A stretch of DNA of 40,139 bases from Verrucomicrobiaceae bacterium (GCA_004211885.1 SHBV01000025.1:1-40139); one strand, 5' to 3'. Counted from the stretch's first letter, positions 1-8,800 are shown. Notes: generated by a model not told the origin, from the letters alone. Translations and numbers: made by a program.

Positions 1-952
1 CTATTTCAAATACTAATGTAGGATCAGTTCCTTGACGACCGTTTCCCCGATAAATAATTTTATTTGGCAATTGGATGCCGTTGTGTCGCACAGTTACCTT
101 TGCTTTTGAAAAGTCGGTAAAAGTATTTCTTTTGCTTGGGATAGCGAAAGACCACCGCTTATATACGACTTGGCGCGGCACAAATCCTTTTGGCGGCCAT
201 GCAATGAATTCAGGATTATTTTGTAATTGATTGGATGGTTTGCCGATGACCCAAAGCGCCATTGCTGAATTTTTATTCTTTGGAATTGGAGGTGGATCTG
301 GGATTGGATCTGGGATTGGATCTGGGATTGGATCTGGGATTGGATCTGGGATTGGATCTGGTTTAGGTATAATAAAAGTTAATGGAATTGATCCATGCCC
401 CATTTTTTGAGAGGCTTGGGAATAAAGGACCCACCGACGGTGTCCAACACTATAATTATTTGGTCCGTCATCTTCAATTTGTCCGTCGACTGCTGTTGGA
501 CCATAGTAAGGAGTATTAAAACCTAGTGATAAGTTTGAATTTCTCGCCGCTTCTGCGCCACTTTCTGAGTAATGGTCCCAATCAGTTGTTGGGTAATGGT
601 CTAGAGTGTTATTGTAAGCCATCATGAATGCGGCTTGCTGACATTTGGCATTCAGTTCTTCTGATAGAGTGATATCAGCATTGAGTCCTGCCATTGCTCT
701 AAAATAGTTAACTCTTCGGATCACGTCGTCATGGAGCCTTTGGGAGACTTGTCCAGGATCGGCGATGCTCATATCTCCTGTCCACTCATGATGTTCTTCG
801 AAATTCTCCGAAGGAAGATAATTGGAAAAGAAGTGCCGGATAACATCGCTCCGGTTTGATGTGTCTACAGAAAGTTCAGCATTTACTGAACTCGTAGTGA
901 TTAAAAAAGTGATAAGCAGGCTTGCTCGAACCGTATTTAATCCTAAAAACAC
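1..952 (-). CDS. Secreted CAP (SCP/PR1-like) domain protein, C-terminus cut by window edge
   Basis: I translated this gene by hand; it runs off the left edge after about 317 codons. The GTG at 952-950 is taken as the start because an in-frame TAA lies two codons upstream (958-956); no good ribosome binding site precedes it. Residues 1-25 look like a signal peptide ending V-N-A, so the protein is probably exported. Residues about 75-190 resemble a CAP domain: 'NYFRAMAGL' near 82, His119 in 'LDHYP', Glu130/Glu134, and His171 in 'VGHRRW', a hallmark of bacterial CAP proteins. A Pro-Asp-Pro-Ile repeat linker follows at about 198-220, then a separate C-terminal region of unknown fold that continues beyond the window. 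Bacterial CAP proteins are secreted and mostly of unknown biochemical role. The family call is fairly secure; the substrate or partner is unknown. Confidence 0.8.
   Translation of the reverse strand, partial: MFLGLNTVRASLLITFLITTSSVNAELSVDTSNRSDVIRHFFSNYLPSENFEEHHEWTGDMSIADPGQVSQRLHDDVIRRVNYFRAMAGLNADITLSEELNAKCQQAAFMMAYNNTLDHYPTTDWDHYSESGAEAARNSNLSLGFNTPYYGPTAVDGQIEDDGPNNYSVGHRRWVLYSQASQKMGHGSIPLTFIIPKPDPIPDPIPDPIPDPIPDPIPDPPPIPKNKNSAMALWVIGKPSNQLQNNPEFIAWPPKGFVPRQVVYKRWSFAIPSKRNTFTDFSKAKVTVRHNGIQLPNKIIYRGNGRQGTDPTLVFEI
294..360. repeat. 12-bp tandem repeat (five perfect copies plus partial) coding Pro-Asp-Pro-Ile
   Basis: Positions 301-360 are five exact copies of ggattggatctg, preceded at 294-300 by the matching half unit ggatctg. 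The unit is four codons, so gain or loss of copies keeps the CAP gene in frame and only changes linker length. Perfect identity between copies suggests recent slippage or homogenisation. Confidence 0.95.
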
Positions 953-1085
953 GGTTTAAATATAAACAAATAGAATATAATAGCAATAATAATTATGGAA
1001 ATTATAATCCTCCAGAAAATATATTTGTATAACTGAAGAATGTAGGTGCTCTAGAGATGTACCCTTTAATCTATGTATGAAGGAC

Positions 1086-2276
1086 TTATTTTGGGGAAAG
1101 TATGGAAATATTTTTAAATTCTACATCCATGGTATCCCCACCATGTAATTGAAGCCCAATGTGTCCTGAACTGCGACCCTTATCATTAATGAGTTCTGCG
1201 GTCTTTTGTCCATTGATATGTACTACGACCCTTCCTTCATGTGCGCTAAGACTTAAGTCCGTCCATTCACCCGGTTTGTATTTCTTTTTTGGGATCTCTG
1301 CATCACTGGGCTTGACGACCCAACCTCGACCGCCAGTTTCGTATAGACCCCCAGTTTCCTGAGAATAGTCCACTTCGACCTGGAAGCCATGCACTGATAC
1401 GCCTCCCTTGACCGGATCACATCTGAAGTAAAAGCCCGAATCTCCACTATTAACCCGGAAATTTGCTTTCACTGTAAAATCTTTAAATTGCTTTTCAGTT
1501 AATAGAATTCCATGTCGCTTTTCCTCTTTTGGGCTTTTACCTAAAATAGTTTCATCTTTGACTGTCCAAGTACCTCCGGGGAGGGCACGCCAGCCTTCCA
1601 GATTTTTGCCATTAAAAATTGGCTTCCAATGATGGACGCCAAGGTCCTGGATTCTTATATTTTTCCACCGCACTTCATAAGGCCCGTCTGCTTTATTTCC
1701 TATACCATGAACTTGGAGTCCGATGAATCCGCTCTGGGTCATTGAATCGACAAGATCGGCGGCGGGCACATCATTGAGCCATGTTTTTATTGAATCACCT
1801 ACAGCGCGTACTTTTATCTTGTTCCATTCATTTGGTTTGAAAGCTTTTCTCGCGGCTTCATTTTTGGAGAGGTCATTTAACCAACCTCTTCGGCCTTCAT
1901 CGTATATGCCGGCTGTCCACATACGATTACGCTTAGTGTCTGGATCAATTTCCACCTGATAGCCGTACACTCTTCCTTTTGTGTTTTCCTGACTCCTGAT
2001 CTGAACCCCGGAATTGAGTCTCGGATCAACTTTGAATTCATATTCCAGAACGAAGTCACCGTATGTTTTTTCTGTGCAGAGAAAAGAATTAGGTGTGTTA
2101 GGAATTGTGCGGCCCACAACGCAGTTGTCTTGTACCGAATACTTTGCCTTGCCTCCTTTCTGAGTCCAACCTTTCAGGGACTTTCCATCAAATAGTGATA
2201 TCCAATTTCCTTCAGCGGCTCCACAAATCGCAGGAATGACTAAAATAAAAATAGTAATGATTTGTAATTTTTTCAT
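1086..2276 (-). CDS. Secreted protein with two tandem DUF1080 (3-keto-disaccharide hydrolase / LamG-like) domains
   Basis: This 396-residue protein begins with a signal peptide (about 1-20, ending near 'CGAA'). It has two copies of the same domain. The first, about 24-213, opens with 'W-I-S-L-F-D-G-K-S-L-K-G-W'; the second, about 216-393, opens with 'W-K-P-I-F-N-G-K-N-L-E-G-W'. Both close with a Gly-x-Ile-Gly-Leu-Gln-x-His-Gly strand, the usual DUF1080 ending. DUF1080 is a concanavalin-like beta-sandwich very abundant in Planctomycetota and Verrucomicrobiota; some members hydrolyse 3-keto-glycosides. Most members have one domain, so the duplication is notable but not unique. It lies downstream of a DUF1501 gene on the same strand, 252 bp away, so co-transcription is uncertain. 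Substrate not determinable. Confidence 0.88.
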   Translation of the reverse strand: MKKLQIITIFILVIPAICGAAEGNWISLFDGKSLKGWTQKGGKAKYSVQDNCVVGRTIPNTPNSFLCTEKTYGDFVLEYEFKVDPRLNSGVQIRSQENTKGRVYGYQVEIDPDTKRNRMWTAGIYDEGRRGWLNDLSKNEAARKAFKPNEWNKIKVRAVGDSIKTWLNDVPAADLVDSMTQSGFIGLQVHGIGNKADGPYEVRWKNIRIQDLGVHHWKPIFNGKNLEGWRALPGGTWTVKDETILGKSPKEEKRHGILLTEKQFKDFTVKANFRVNSGDSGFYFRCDPVKGGVSVHGFQVEVDYSQETGGLYETGGRGWVVKPSDAEIPKKKYKPGEWTDLSLSAHEGRVVVHINGQKTAELINDKGRSSGHIGLQLHGGDTMDVEFKNISILSPK

Positions 2277-2528
2277 GATTTTAGATTTATAATTATTAAT
2301 GATGTAGTGAATGATTCAGTATATTGATTAATTTCCATCATTGGTAATTCATTTGAGTTTATGATCTTTGGATAAGGATTTAGCAAAGAAATTTTTTTGC
2401 CAAGAGCAAATTAGCTATGGTTTCATGTTTCAGTGAAGTCTTTTGCGCCGACACCTGATCTGAGGTTCGCAGTGTAAAGTCTTTCGTCAAACGAGAGTCC
2501 GACGACCTTGCAAATTCATAGGCTTTAT
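2277..2528. other. 252-bp intergenic region between DUF1501 and DUF1080 genes
   Basis: No gene with a start codon, no RNA gene and no hairpin-plus-T-run terminator were recognised. The right half keeps a start-less open minus-strand frame (down to a TAA at 2382-2380). The left half is AT-rich and may hold the promoter for the DUF1080 gene. Confidence 0.3.
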
Positions 2529-3899
2529 TTAGCCAGTCAGCTCTCTGATTGGCTCGATTCCTTGATCGACCAGATAATGAGGCCTTCCACTAGAGTCGCG
2601 GACTGTCGCTGAATTTAAGTCGATCCCTATGTTATGATAGAGCGTTGCGAATACTTCCTGAAATTTCACGGGTCTTTCGTCAGGCTCTTCGCCTTTTGAA
2701 TTTGTTGATCCGATTACTTGTCCCGTATTCATTCCTCCACCTGCGAGTAAGCAGAAATTAGCTTTTGGCCAATGGTCACGACTATTCTTAGCGTTAATTT
2801 TAGGGGTCCTTCCAAATTCGCCCCACATCACAACAGAAACATCATTTGAGAGTCCTCGTTCATGAAGGTCTGTGATGAGCGCGCTGAGTCCCTGATCTAA
2901 TAGTGGAAATTCTTCACGCGAACGGGGAAAATTCATTCCGTCTCCGCCGTGCCAATCCCACCTGCTATAGTTTAGAGAAACTACCCTTGCGCCTGCTTCA
3001 ACGAGTCGTCTGGCTACTAGGAAATTTCTGATCATCTTAGGGGCCCCGTCACGCTGATAGGCTGGGTCGTTGACTCCGTAACGGTCGGCCACTTTTGGAT
3101 CTTCTTTGGAAATATCCAAGGCATCAGCCAAGCCATTATCAGAAAGTATTTCTAGGGCTTGCTGATTGTAATTATCAAGACCGGACATTTGGCCCGTCGC
3201 GTCGGCGTCACGTCTCATCTGGTCAACTGAAGTGCGTAATTTTTCGCGATCCATGAGGCGCTCTAAGGACATGCCCTTGAGTGTCATGCTTTGTGCCCTT
3301 GATTTTGGATCCTTTCCGACCATGCCCATGGGTGAATGCTGGGTGCCGATGAAGCCTCCAGTTCCTGCCTCTCCCCACGTTCTGTTTCCAGTAGGATACA
3401 TGAGTGAAAGATTTGCAGGGACTCCAGGATTAGAGCCTTGAATTTTTGAAACCCATGATCCAAATGATGGCCAGCCTCCAGTCGGTCTCGGATCACTCTT
3501 TTTGTGTCCGGTCATGCATTGGTAGCAGTCGTGGCCTCCATCAGAATCGCTGAGGGATCGGATGATTGCGTATTTGTCTGCAATTTTTGCCAGTTCTGGG
3601 AACAGTTCGCAGATTTGCATCCCAGGAACGTTTGTATTTATTGGTCTAAATTCTCCCCTAATCTCAGATGGAGCATCAGGTTTTAAATCAAACATATCGA
3701 GGTGAGACGGGCCACCTGGCAGATAGATATTAATTATTGATTTGTTGGATGATCCAGTCCCGGCCTTCGATTCCATGGAAAGAAGCTCATTAAGTCCCAG
3801 ACCTCCAGCGGCCATTCCTCCGACTTTTATGAAGTCACGCCTCGAGTATCCATCGCAATGGGTAGGGCCTTGATTGGATCTGCCAAAAAGATTTAACAT
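2529..3899 (-). CDS. DUF1501 family protein with Tat-type leader
   Basis: The 456-residue product matches the DUF1501 family, a sulfatase/alkaline-phosphatase-like fold common in Planctomycetota and Verrucomicrobiota. A twin-arginine leader is visible at residues 19-25 (S-R-R-D-F-I-K), followed by a Gly/Ala-rich stretch, so export in folded form is likely. Characteristic stretches include 'IYLPGGPSHLDMFDLKPDAP' near the N-terminus, 'WDWHGGDGMNFPRSREEFPL' in the middle, 'VVMWGEFGRTPKIN' and the C-terminal 'GRPHYLVDQGIEPIREL'. Biochemical activity is not established for the family. These genes usually sit next to a DUF1549/DUF1553 cytochrome-like gene; here that partner is absent, with argS immediately upstream. 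It is therefore an unpaired member, unlike the second DUF1501 gene in this window at 33585-35033. Confidence 0.92.
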   Translation of the reverse strand: MLNLFGRSNQGPTHCDGYSRRDFIKVGGMAAGGLGLNELLSMESKAGTGSSNKSIINIYLPGGPSHLDMFDLKPDAPSEIRGEFRPINTNVPGMQICELFPELAKIADKYAIIRSLSDSDGGHDCYQCMTGHKKSDPRPTGGWPSFGSWVSKIQGSNPGVPANLSLMYPTGNRTWGEAGTGGFIGTQHSPMGMVGKDPKSRAQSMTLKGMSLERLMDREKLRTSVDQMRRDADATGQMSGLDNYNQQALEILSDNGLADALDISKEDPKVADRYGVNDPAYQRDGAPKMIRNFLVARRLVEAGARVVSLNYSRWDWHGGDGMNFPRSREEFPLLDQGLSALITDLHERGLSNDVSVVMWGEFGRTPKINAKNSRDHWPKANFCLLAGGGMNTGQVIGSTNSKGEEPDERPVKFQEVFATLYHNIGIDLNSATVRDSSGRPHYLVDQGIEPIRELTG

Positions 3900-3967
3900 T
3901 AATACTTAAAAAATAGTTAATGAATCTTAATTTAAACCCATTTTTATAGATTTGCCAAGTGCTAGAG

Positions 3968-5731
3968 TTACATTTTTTCTGGTGGAAAAATGCCTAGTAG
4001 GCCCAAACCATGCTTTAAAATGCCTGAAGTCGTTTGGCACAATGCGAGTCTAGTATTCCTAGTTTTGCCTTCTGCGCTAAGAACTGGGCACTGTTCATAA
4101 AATGAATGGAATGTCTGAGCCAACTCATAGAGGTAAGTGGCCAGGATGTTCGGTCGATGGTCAGTGAGTATTTCAGGTACAATTTCCGCGTACTGGCAAA
4201 GTTTAATAGCGATGGTTCTTTCGGCGTCTGATGAAATGGATAATTCTTCTGAAATTTCTGGTGAATTATTTCCAAGCTTTCGGAAAATTGATCTGGTTCT
4301 TACGTAGGCATTGATCATGTAAGGGGCAGTGTTGCCTTGAAGAGATAACATCTTATCCCAAGAGAAAACATAATCACTTATCCTTGCCTGTGAGAGTTCA
4401 GCGTACTTGACTGCGGCAATGCCTATTCGTTCTGCAACGTTTTCTTTTTCCTCCTCTGAGAGGTTAGCACTCTTTTCCTCAACTACGTTACGGGCCCTTT
4501 CAACGGCTTCGTGAAGCACGGTACTAAGGTCAGGAACTGACCCTTCTCTGGTCTTAAAGGGTTTTCTGTCATCTCCCAAAATTTTCCCAAATGAAACATG
4601 TTTAAGATTAGTATTAATTTTTCTTTGTCTTGCCACTTCGAAGAGTTGTCGGAAGTGCAGCGATTGCCTGTCATCGACTACATATAAAATCGTCTCGGCT
4701 TTTATTTCATTGACCCTATGATCGATTGTTGCGATGTCCGTAGTGGCGTAGTTAAAGCCTCCGTCTTTTTTGCGAACGATACAGGGAACAGGAATCCATT
4801 CACCGTCTCTCTTCACAAGTAATGGATCATTTTTAGGTTCTAATTCGTTATTTGAAAAAACACAAACAGCGCCTTCGCTTTCTTGAGCAATTTTTTTTGA
4901 TAGTAGCTCATCGACTAATGGTCCTAGCTTGTCGTCGTAAAAAGATTCTCCGAGAGTAGTATCAAAAACAATTCCAAGACGGTCGTAAATTTTTTGAGAT
5001 CCTGACATCGTAATTTCCTTGAAACGGTTCCATAGGTCCAAGCTTTCCTGGTCTCCTGACTGGAGTCTGACGGTCTCTTCTAGGCATGCTTTATTGACGT
5101 CCGGATCAGAATCGAATTGTTCTTTAATCGTTTGATACAACCGAAGGAGTTCTTTGATAGGATCTGTATCAAATGCTTTTTCATTGAGGTGATTTTTCCA
5201 TCCATAGATTACTTGACCGATTGGAGTTCCCCAGTCACCGATATGATTATCTGCAATCACTTCGTGACCTAAAAATCGCGCTACTCTGGCGAGGCAATCG
5301 CCAATGATAGTGCTGCGGATATGGCCTATATGCATTGGCTTCGCAATGTTTGGAGATGAGAAGTCTATTAATATCTTTTCAGGGTCCGGTGACTTTCCTA
5401 CGCCGAGCCGCGAGCAGGTTCTGATCTCGTTGATTCGAGATTCAATGGCACTTTCCTTGATTCTAAAGTTGATGAATCCTGGTCCGGCTATTTCCGGGTT
5501 TTTGCAGATATCTTCAACTTCAAGTAAGTCAATAATGTTCGCTGCCAGTTCTCTCGGTGGCATGCCCAGATTCTTTGCCAGTGCCATAGCGGCGTTGGAC
5601 TGATAGTCTCCAAATCTAGTATCAGCAGCAGCCGTGACGGAGGGTGTATATTTTTCAGGCACATTCGAATCCTGAATTTTTTGAATGGCTTCACCTAGAC
5701 GTTCAGTCAATTGTTGTGTGAGAGTGAGCAT
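3968..5731 (-). CDS. argS: Arginyl-tRNA synthetase (class I)
   Basis: ArgS charges tRNA-Arg with arginine in the cytoplasm. I start it at the ATG at 5731, giving 587 residues, the usual family length. A ribosome binding site AAAGGT lies six bases upstream, and this start does not overlap the preceding gene. The open frame continues to 5917, but that extension would overlap the PTS IIA gene and does not look like ArgS sequence. Visible features are the N-terminal ArgS-specific domain (about 1-100), the class I HIGH motif at residues 134-137, the KMSKS-equivalent 'FKTREG' near 392-397, and a C-terminal DALR anticodon-binding domain (about 470-587) containing 'NAYVRTRSIFRK'. Only 34 bp separate it from the upstream PTS IIA-like gene, so the two are probably co-transcribed. 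Identification is secure. Confidence 0.96.
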   Translation of the reverse strand: MLTLTQQLTERLGEAIQKIQDSNVPEKYTPSVTAAADTRFGDYQSNAAMALAKNLGMPPRELAANIIDLLEVEDICKNPEIAGPGFINFRIKESAIESRINEIRTCSRLGVGKSPDPEKILIDFSSPNIAKPMHIGHIRSTIIGDCLARVARFLGHEVIADNHIGDWGTPIGQVIYGWKNHLNEKAFDTDPIKELLRLYQTIKEQFDSDPDVNKACLEETVRLQSGDQESLDLWNRFKEITMSGSQKIYDRLGIVFDTTLGESFYDDKLGPLVDELLSKKIAQESEGAVCVFSNNELEPKNDPLLVKRDGEWIPVPCIVRKKDGGFNYATTDIATIDHRVNEIKAETILYVVDDRQSLHFRQLFEVARQRKINTNLKHVSFGKILGDDRKPFKTREGSVPDLSTVLHEAVERARNVVEEKSANLSEEEKENVAERIGIAAVKYAELSQARISDYVFSWDKMLSLQGNTAPYMINAYVRTRSIFRKLGNNSPEISEELSISSDAERTIAIKLCQYAEIVPEILTDHRPNILATYLYELAQTFHSFYEQCPVLSAEGKTRNTRLALCQTTSGILKHGLGLLGIFPPEKM

Positions 5732-5737
5732 TAGTTT

Positions 5738-5743
5738 ACCTTT
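5738..5743 (-). promoter_or_regulatory. Ribosome binding site for argS (AAAGGT)
   Basis: On the minus strand AAAGGT ends six bases before the ATG at 5731. It decides the argS start in favour of the short 587-residue form over the longer open frame to 5917. It lies in the 34-bp gap after the upstream PTS IIA stop codon. Confidence 0.65.
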
Positions 5744-5765
5744 ATGTTGCCATTGAACTTGCAGT

Positions 5766-6221
5766 TCATTCCTGTTCTTTGAAGACATTAATGATGTCCT
5801 CTCTAGTATTTGCTTCCAAGAGTTTTTCTCTGATTCCTCCTCTAGTGAAGAATTTTGCGATGGCTGATAATGTTTGAAGATGATTCTTGCTATTCTCTGG
5901 CATAATGAAAAGAACAACGAAGTTCACTGGATTGTTATCAATCGCTTCAAAATCTATCCCTTCCATTGATCTGCCGAAGATCATCGTTATTGAATTCACT
6001 TCGGTAGAGAATGTGTGTGGTATTGCCACGCCAGAACCAATGCCGGTAGTGGTCTTGTCTTCTCTTTCGATCAATGAATGAATGGAATCCGTTTTGCAGG
6101 ATTCAGTGATGATTCCTATTTCGTGAAGTTTGTTGACCAGTTCCTCGATGGCTTCGGTGCTGGTCGTTGAAACCATTTCAGGAACAATTTGTTTTGTTGA
6201 GAGAGTGTTCGCCAGTTCCAT
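5766..6221 (-). CDS. PTS EIIA type-2 (PtsN/fructose-type) domain protein, orphan
   Basis: The 151-residue protein has the length and motifs of a single PTS_EIIA_2 domain. The phosphorylatable histidine is His69 in 'GSGVAIPHT', matching the family's 'G-x-A-[IV]-P-H' signature, and 'FVVLFIMPE' follows in the expected place. It is cytoplasmic with no membrane segment. No EIIB, EIIC, HPr or EI gene lies nearby, so a regulatory (PtsN-like) role is more likely than sugar transport; this is inference. It lies directly upstream of argS with a 34-bp gap. The alternative is the IIA part of a fructose/mannitol permease whose other parts lie elsewhere. Nothing in the sequence identifies its phosphate donor or target. 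Confidence 0.9.
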   Translation of the reverse strand: MELANTLSTKQIVPEMVSTTSTEAIEELVNKLHEIGIITESCKTDSIHSLIEREDKTTTGIGSGVAIPHTFSTEVNSITMIFGRSMEGIDFEAIDNNPVNFVVLFIMPENSKNHLQTLSAIAKFFTRGGIREKLLEANTREDIINVFKEQE

Positions 6222-6431
6222 TATTTGTTGCGGTAGTGGAATTAAAGGATCTGAGAAGCTGATGATTCTTAAAGAATGTGAGGGAGGTTCTTTATTTGAT
6301 TGATGAGAGTGCCTCTCTTGGGCTTCTTGGTAATTGAAATTCTAGTAGTATCAGGCAGATTCTCAGTCAAGGTATTTTAAGGATAAAGATGCACCCGGAA
6401 GAATGTATTTCTCAGAATTTTCCTTAGGTTT
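6222..6431. other. 210-bp intergenic region between two minus-strand genes
   Basis: This gap separates the end of the membrane AlkP-superfamily gene from the start of the PTS IIA-like gene, so it should hold a terminator for one and a promoter for the other. I see only a short perfect hairpin (GAGAG-tgc-CTCTC, 6305-6317) and a 13-bp inverted repeat around ATTCTT/AAGAAT. Neither is followed by a clear T-run. No convincing promoter or RNA gene was found. Confidence 0.3.
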
Positions 6432-8681
6432 TTAAGTTGAACTGCCTGCATTATCCAATGAAAACTCAATGTCATGAAATCTGGAGGGGATTTCATATTT
6501 GTCTGGCATTTTACCTTTTAATATTTCAGAGCGATTAGATTCTTTTCCAGAAATGATCCATTGCCAGAGGTGATATTTCATTCTCTCTAATATTTCAGGG
6601 TTTTCAGTGCTTACATTTTTTAAGCAATGAGGATCACTTGGAACATGATAAAGTCTGTGGATTGGACCATCTGCCCCGGGAGTGAAAACCAGTTTCCATT
6701 CTTTTGTTCTCAGGCACCTTTCTTTTCCAGATATGATTGCATCTCGATGCATATCTTTTAGCACAATGTGAAAATCAAAATCTTTATCTACATAGGTTAA
6801 TTGATCCATGGAAGGAGTCTTAAGAACTTCTTCTCCGGGTATCGTGCGTTGGATGAAAGGAAATCCTGTTTCTCCGTAGAAAGACAGGTCAAGTGAATGC
6901 TCTTTATTTTTTATGCTAGGCATGAGGCTCACTCCTTCAAACTTATTTTCTTTTGGTTGTTCTGTGAGTTCAAGAATGGTCGGAGCGATGTCGATGTTGC
7001 GAATGAGCTGGTTTATTTTTTGTGGTTTTACATTTGGGACGTACAGGATACAAGGGACCAGATTTCCTTGGTCTCCTCCATTGAAGCTGACCCCATGTGT
7101 TATTGTGGTATTAGGTTCAAATAGGTCCTCACCATGATCTGATGTGATTAAAATAATGGTGTTATCCATAAGTTTTTGTTGTTTCAGAGTCTTGAGTATC
7201 CTACCAACACAATCATCGAAACGGCTCACGCACCCGTCGTATAGATCGATGATGTGCTGTTTTTCTTCATCGGTGTAGGATGTGTAAGGCTTGTCCCAAG
7301 ATGGATTTGAAACGAATTCGTTTGGATCAAAATGGACCTGATACTTGTTAGGTCCTTTGTAATTAGGGTCAGTCCATTTTTCGTAATAAGGGTACGGGGC
7401 ATGGTACGCGAAATGATTGCATCCGGTGAATACTGTATAGAAGAAGGGCTTCTCTTTATTTCTCCGGTATTTGATCTTTGCAATGGCCCTATCCGTTACG
7501 ACTTCTGTCTTGAGGTAATGAGCGAAGGATTCCAGTTTTGGGAATAGCCAATAACCAAATTTATTGTCAAAATATAATGGGATGACTGGATGCGAAAGGT
7601 ACAGGGCCTGGCTCAACCATATACGGAATGAGTCAAATTCAGAGACTTGAACATCTTCAAATCCCATCGGCACTTCATTGAATATTGCGCTGCACCAGTC
7701 GCCTATTACGGCGGTGTCGTATCCTGCATTAGCTAAAATCTTTGGAAGTTTCGGAGATTCATTGTTGACCTTGTCAACGACACTCTTAGAAGGGAACATT
7801 TGCCTCACCCCATGTGAGTGGGGATATTGTGAACTGAATAGACCGATCATGGATTCGAGAGTCGAACCGATAGGTGTGAAGCAATTAGTGAAGTTTTGTG
7901 ATTGAGCGGCAAGCCCATCAATGTTTGGAGACGTTTTGCGGTCGTATCCATTGCAGGACAGGTGATCCGGACGCAACGAATCTGATGCAATGATAATGAT
8001 ATTTGGTTTTTCTGAATTTTTAGTGAGGCTTGCTTGAAGAATTTTGATGCATATGCTCAATGAAATTATGAGGCCCGCGGTCACTATGATTGGAGCAAAT
8101 TTAAACCTGACATTGCCCATTGCCCTTGGCAATGAGATGAAGAACCGCAACCAAAAAACTGAGACCACTAATAAAATAATAATAGGGATTCCATTGAGCA
8201 GGGTCCACAGAGTGACACTTTTAAGTATTCCGGGAGCGCCAGGCATTATTTGTGACTGCCATTCAGGAATCCATTGAGCTACGAAGTAAGGTTTGAAGAC
8301 CATCATTCTAAAAATTAGTGCCGAGAGACTAATTAACATCAGGAACAAGGTTCTCAGAATAACCGTTTTGCGAGTGAATTGTTTTTTCCCTATCCATAGT
8401 TTTACTATTGGGAAGAGTACTATCACGTAACAGGCTGAAATTATTAGGTAGCCCCTGAGTAGGGATACGCTGCTCATTATCATGTATAATCCATGATCCT
8501 TTACTGCTCCTTCCGCAAAAGAGCTATTCACTTCAGCTGCTTGAGTTAAAAGTAAAGAGCAACTCACAATGTATAAAACAAAGTGAAAAAAGAGGACGCT
8601 GATGGCGACCCAAAGGAAAATCATCGTTCCTTTTTTAGCCTCAGTACTTGTTTGCGCTGTGTCTTGACGCGCTGTTCCCAT
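6432..8681 (-). CDS. Membrane-anchored alkaline phosphatase superfamily (sulfatase-like) protein
   Basis: The 749-residue protein has about five N-terminal membrane helices (near 20-46, 68-97, 106-130, 156-182, 196-216) followed by a large extracytoplasmic sulfatase-fold domain starting at 'PNIIIIASDSLRPDHLS' (Asp234). The metal-site 'TSDHGED' with a downstream 'THG' is present. At the position of the sulfatase Cys/Ser-x-Pro-Ser-Arg nucleophile the sequence is 'GSTLESMIGLFSS', so the aligned nucleophile is Thr274 or Ser273 and the maturation motif is missing. This argues for a phosphatase or phospho-head-group transferase rather than a true sulfatase; that is inference by eye. The ATG at 8681 is supported by AAGGAAAG at 8685-8692. 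It lies back to back with a second membrane AlkP-superfamily gene, suggesting a shared surface-modifying role. Confidence 0.82.
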   Translation of the reverse strand: MGTARQDTAQTSTEAKKGTMIFLWVAISVLFFHFVLYIVSCSLLLTQAAEVNSSFAEGAVKDHGLYMIMSSVSLLRGYLIISACYVIVLFPIVKLWIGKKQFTRKTVILRTLFLMLISLSALIFRMMVFKPYFVAQWIPEWQSQIMPGAPGILKSVTLWTLLNGIPIIILLVVSVFWLRFFISLPRAMGNVRFKFAPIIVTAGLIISLSICIKILQASLTKNSEKPNIIIIASDSLRPDHLSCNGYDRKTSPNIDGLAAQSQNFTNCFTPIGSTLESMIGLFSSQYPHSHGVRQMFPSKSVVDKVNNESPKLPKILANAGYDTAVIGDWCSAIFNEVPMGFEDVQVSEFDSFRIWLSQALYLSHPVIPLYFDNKFGYWLFPKLESFAHYLKTEVVTDRAIAKIKYRRNKEKPFFYTVFTGCNHFAYHAPYPYYEKWTDPNYKGPNKYQVHFDPNEFVSNPSWDKPYTSYTDEEKQHIIDLYDGCVSRFDDCVGRILKTLKQQKLMDNTIILITSDHGEDLFEPNTTITHGVSFNGGDQGNLVPCILYVPNVKPQKINQLIRNIDIAPTILELTEQPKENKFEGVSLMPSIKNKEHSLDLSFYGETGFPFIQRTIPGEEVLKTPSMDQLTYVDKDFDFHIVLKDMHRDAIISGKERCLRTKEWKLVFTPGADGPIHRLYHVPSDPHCLKNVSTENPEILERMKYHLWQWIISGKESNRSEILKGKMPDKYEIPSRFHDIEFSLDNAGSST

Positions 8682-8800
8682 TGACTTTCCTTGTTCTTTT
8701 CAGATTCCTATGTCTGGCCGGGTGAGGCTCCGTACAGTTTCGAAAATAAAACAATTGTAATTAAGAATGCAACTTAATAGTGCTTTCACTACGCAAATTT
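8682..8800. promoter_or_regulatory. Divergent intergenic region between two AlkP-superfamily membrane proteins
   Basis: This gap of about 100 bp must carry promoters for both neighbours, which diverge. It is AT-rich on the plus-gene side. I found no strong -35/-10 pair in either direction and no clear operator. The assignment rests on gene orientation only. Confidence 0.4.
8685..8692 (-). promoter_or_regulatory. Ribosome binding site (AAGGAAAG) for the minus-strand AlkP-superfamily gene
   Basis: AAGGAAAG on the minus strand ends three bases upstream of the ATG at 8681. A close relative, AGGAAAG, precedes the dioxygenase gene at 22703. Many other starts in the window have no visible Shine-Dalgarno site. 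Confidence 0.55.

Noticed and set aside
960..1020. GGAGGA on the minus strand as ribosome binding site of the CAP gene
   Set aside because: It lies over 50 bases upstream of the GTG, and no in-frame start sits at a usable distance from it.
2380..2590. Minus-strand open frame of about 70 codons beside and partly within the end of the DUF1501 gene
   Set aside because: It has no start codon, and the DUF1501 protein already ends with its normal C-terminal motif. It could be a relic, but no family resemblance supports that.
5732..5917. N-terminal extension of argS to 5917 (649 residues)
   Set aside because: It overlaps the PTS IIA-like gene in another frame, is not ArgS-like, and a good ribosome binding site precedes the ATG at 5731.
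6305..6317. Hairpin GAGAG-tgc-CTCTC as a terminator
   Set aside because: The stem is only five base pairs and no T-run follows on either strand.
8755..8783. TTGTAA followed by TAGTGC as a promoter for the plus-strand AlkP-superfamily gene
   Set aside because: The -10 hexamer matches consensus at only two positions.
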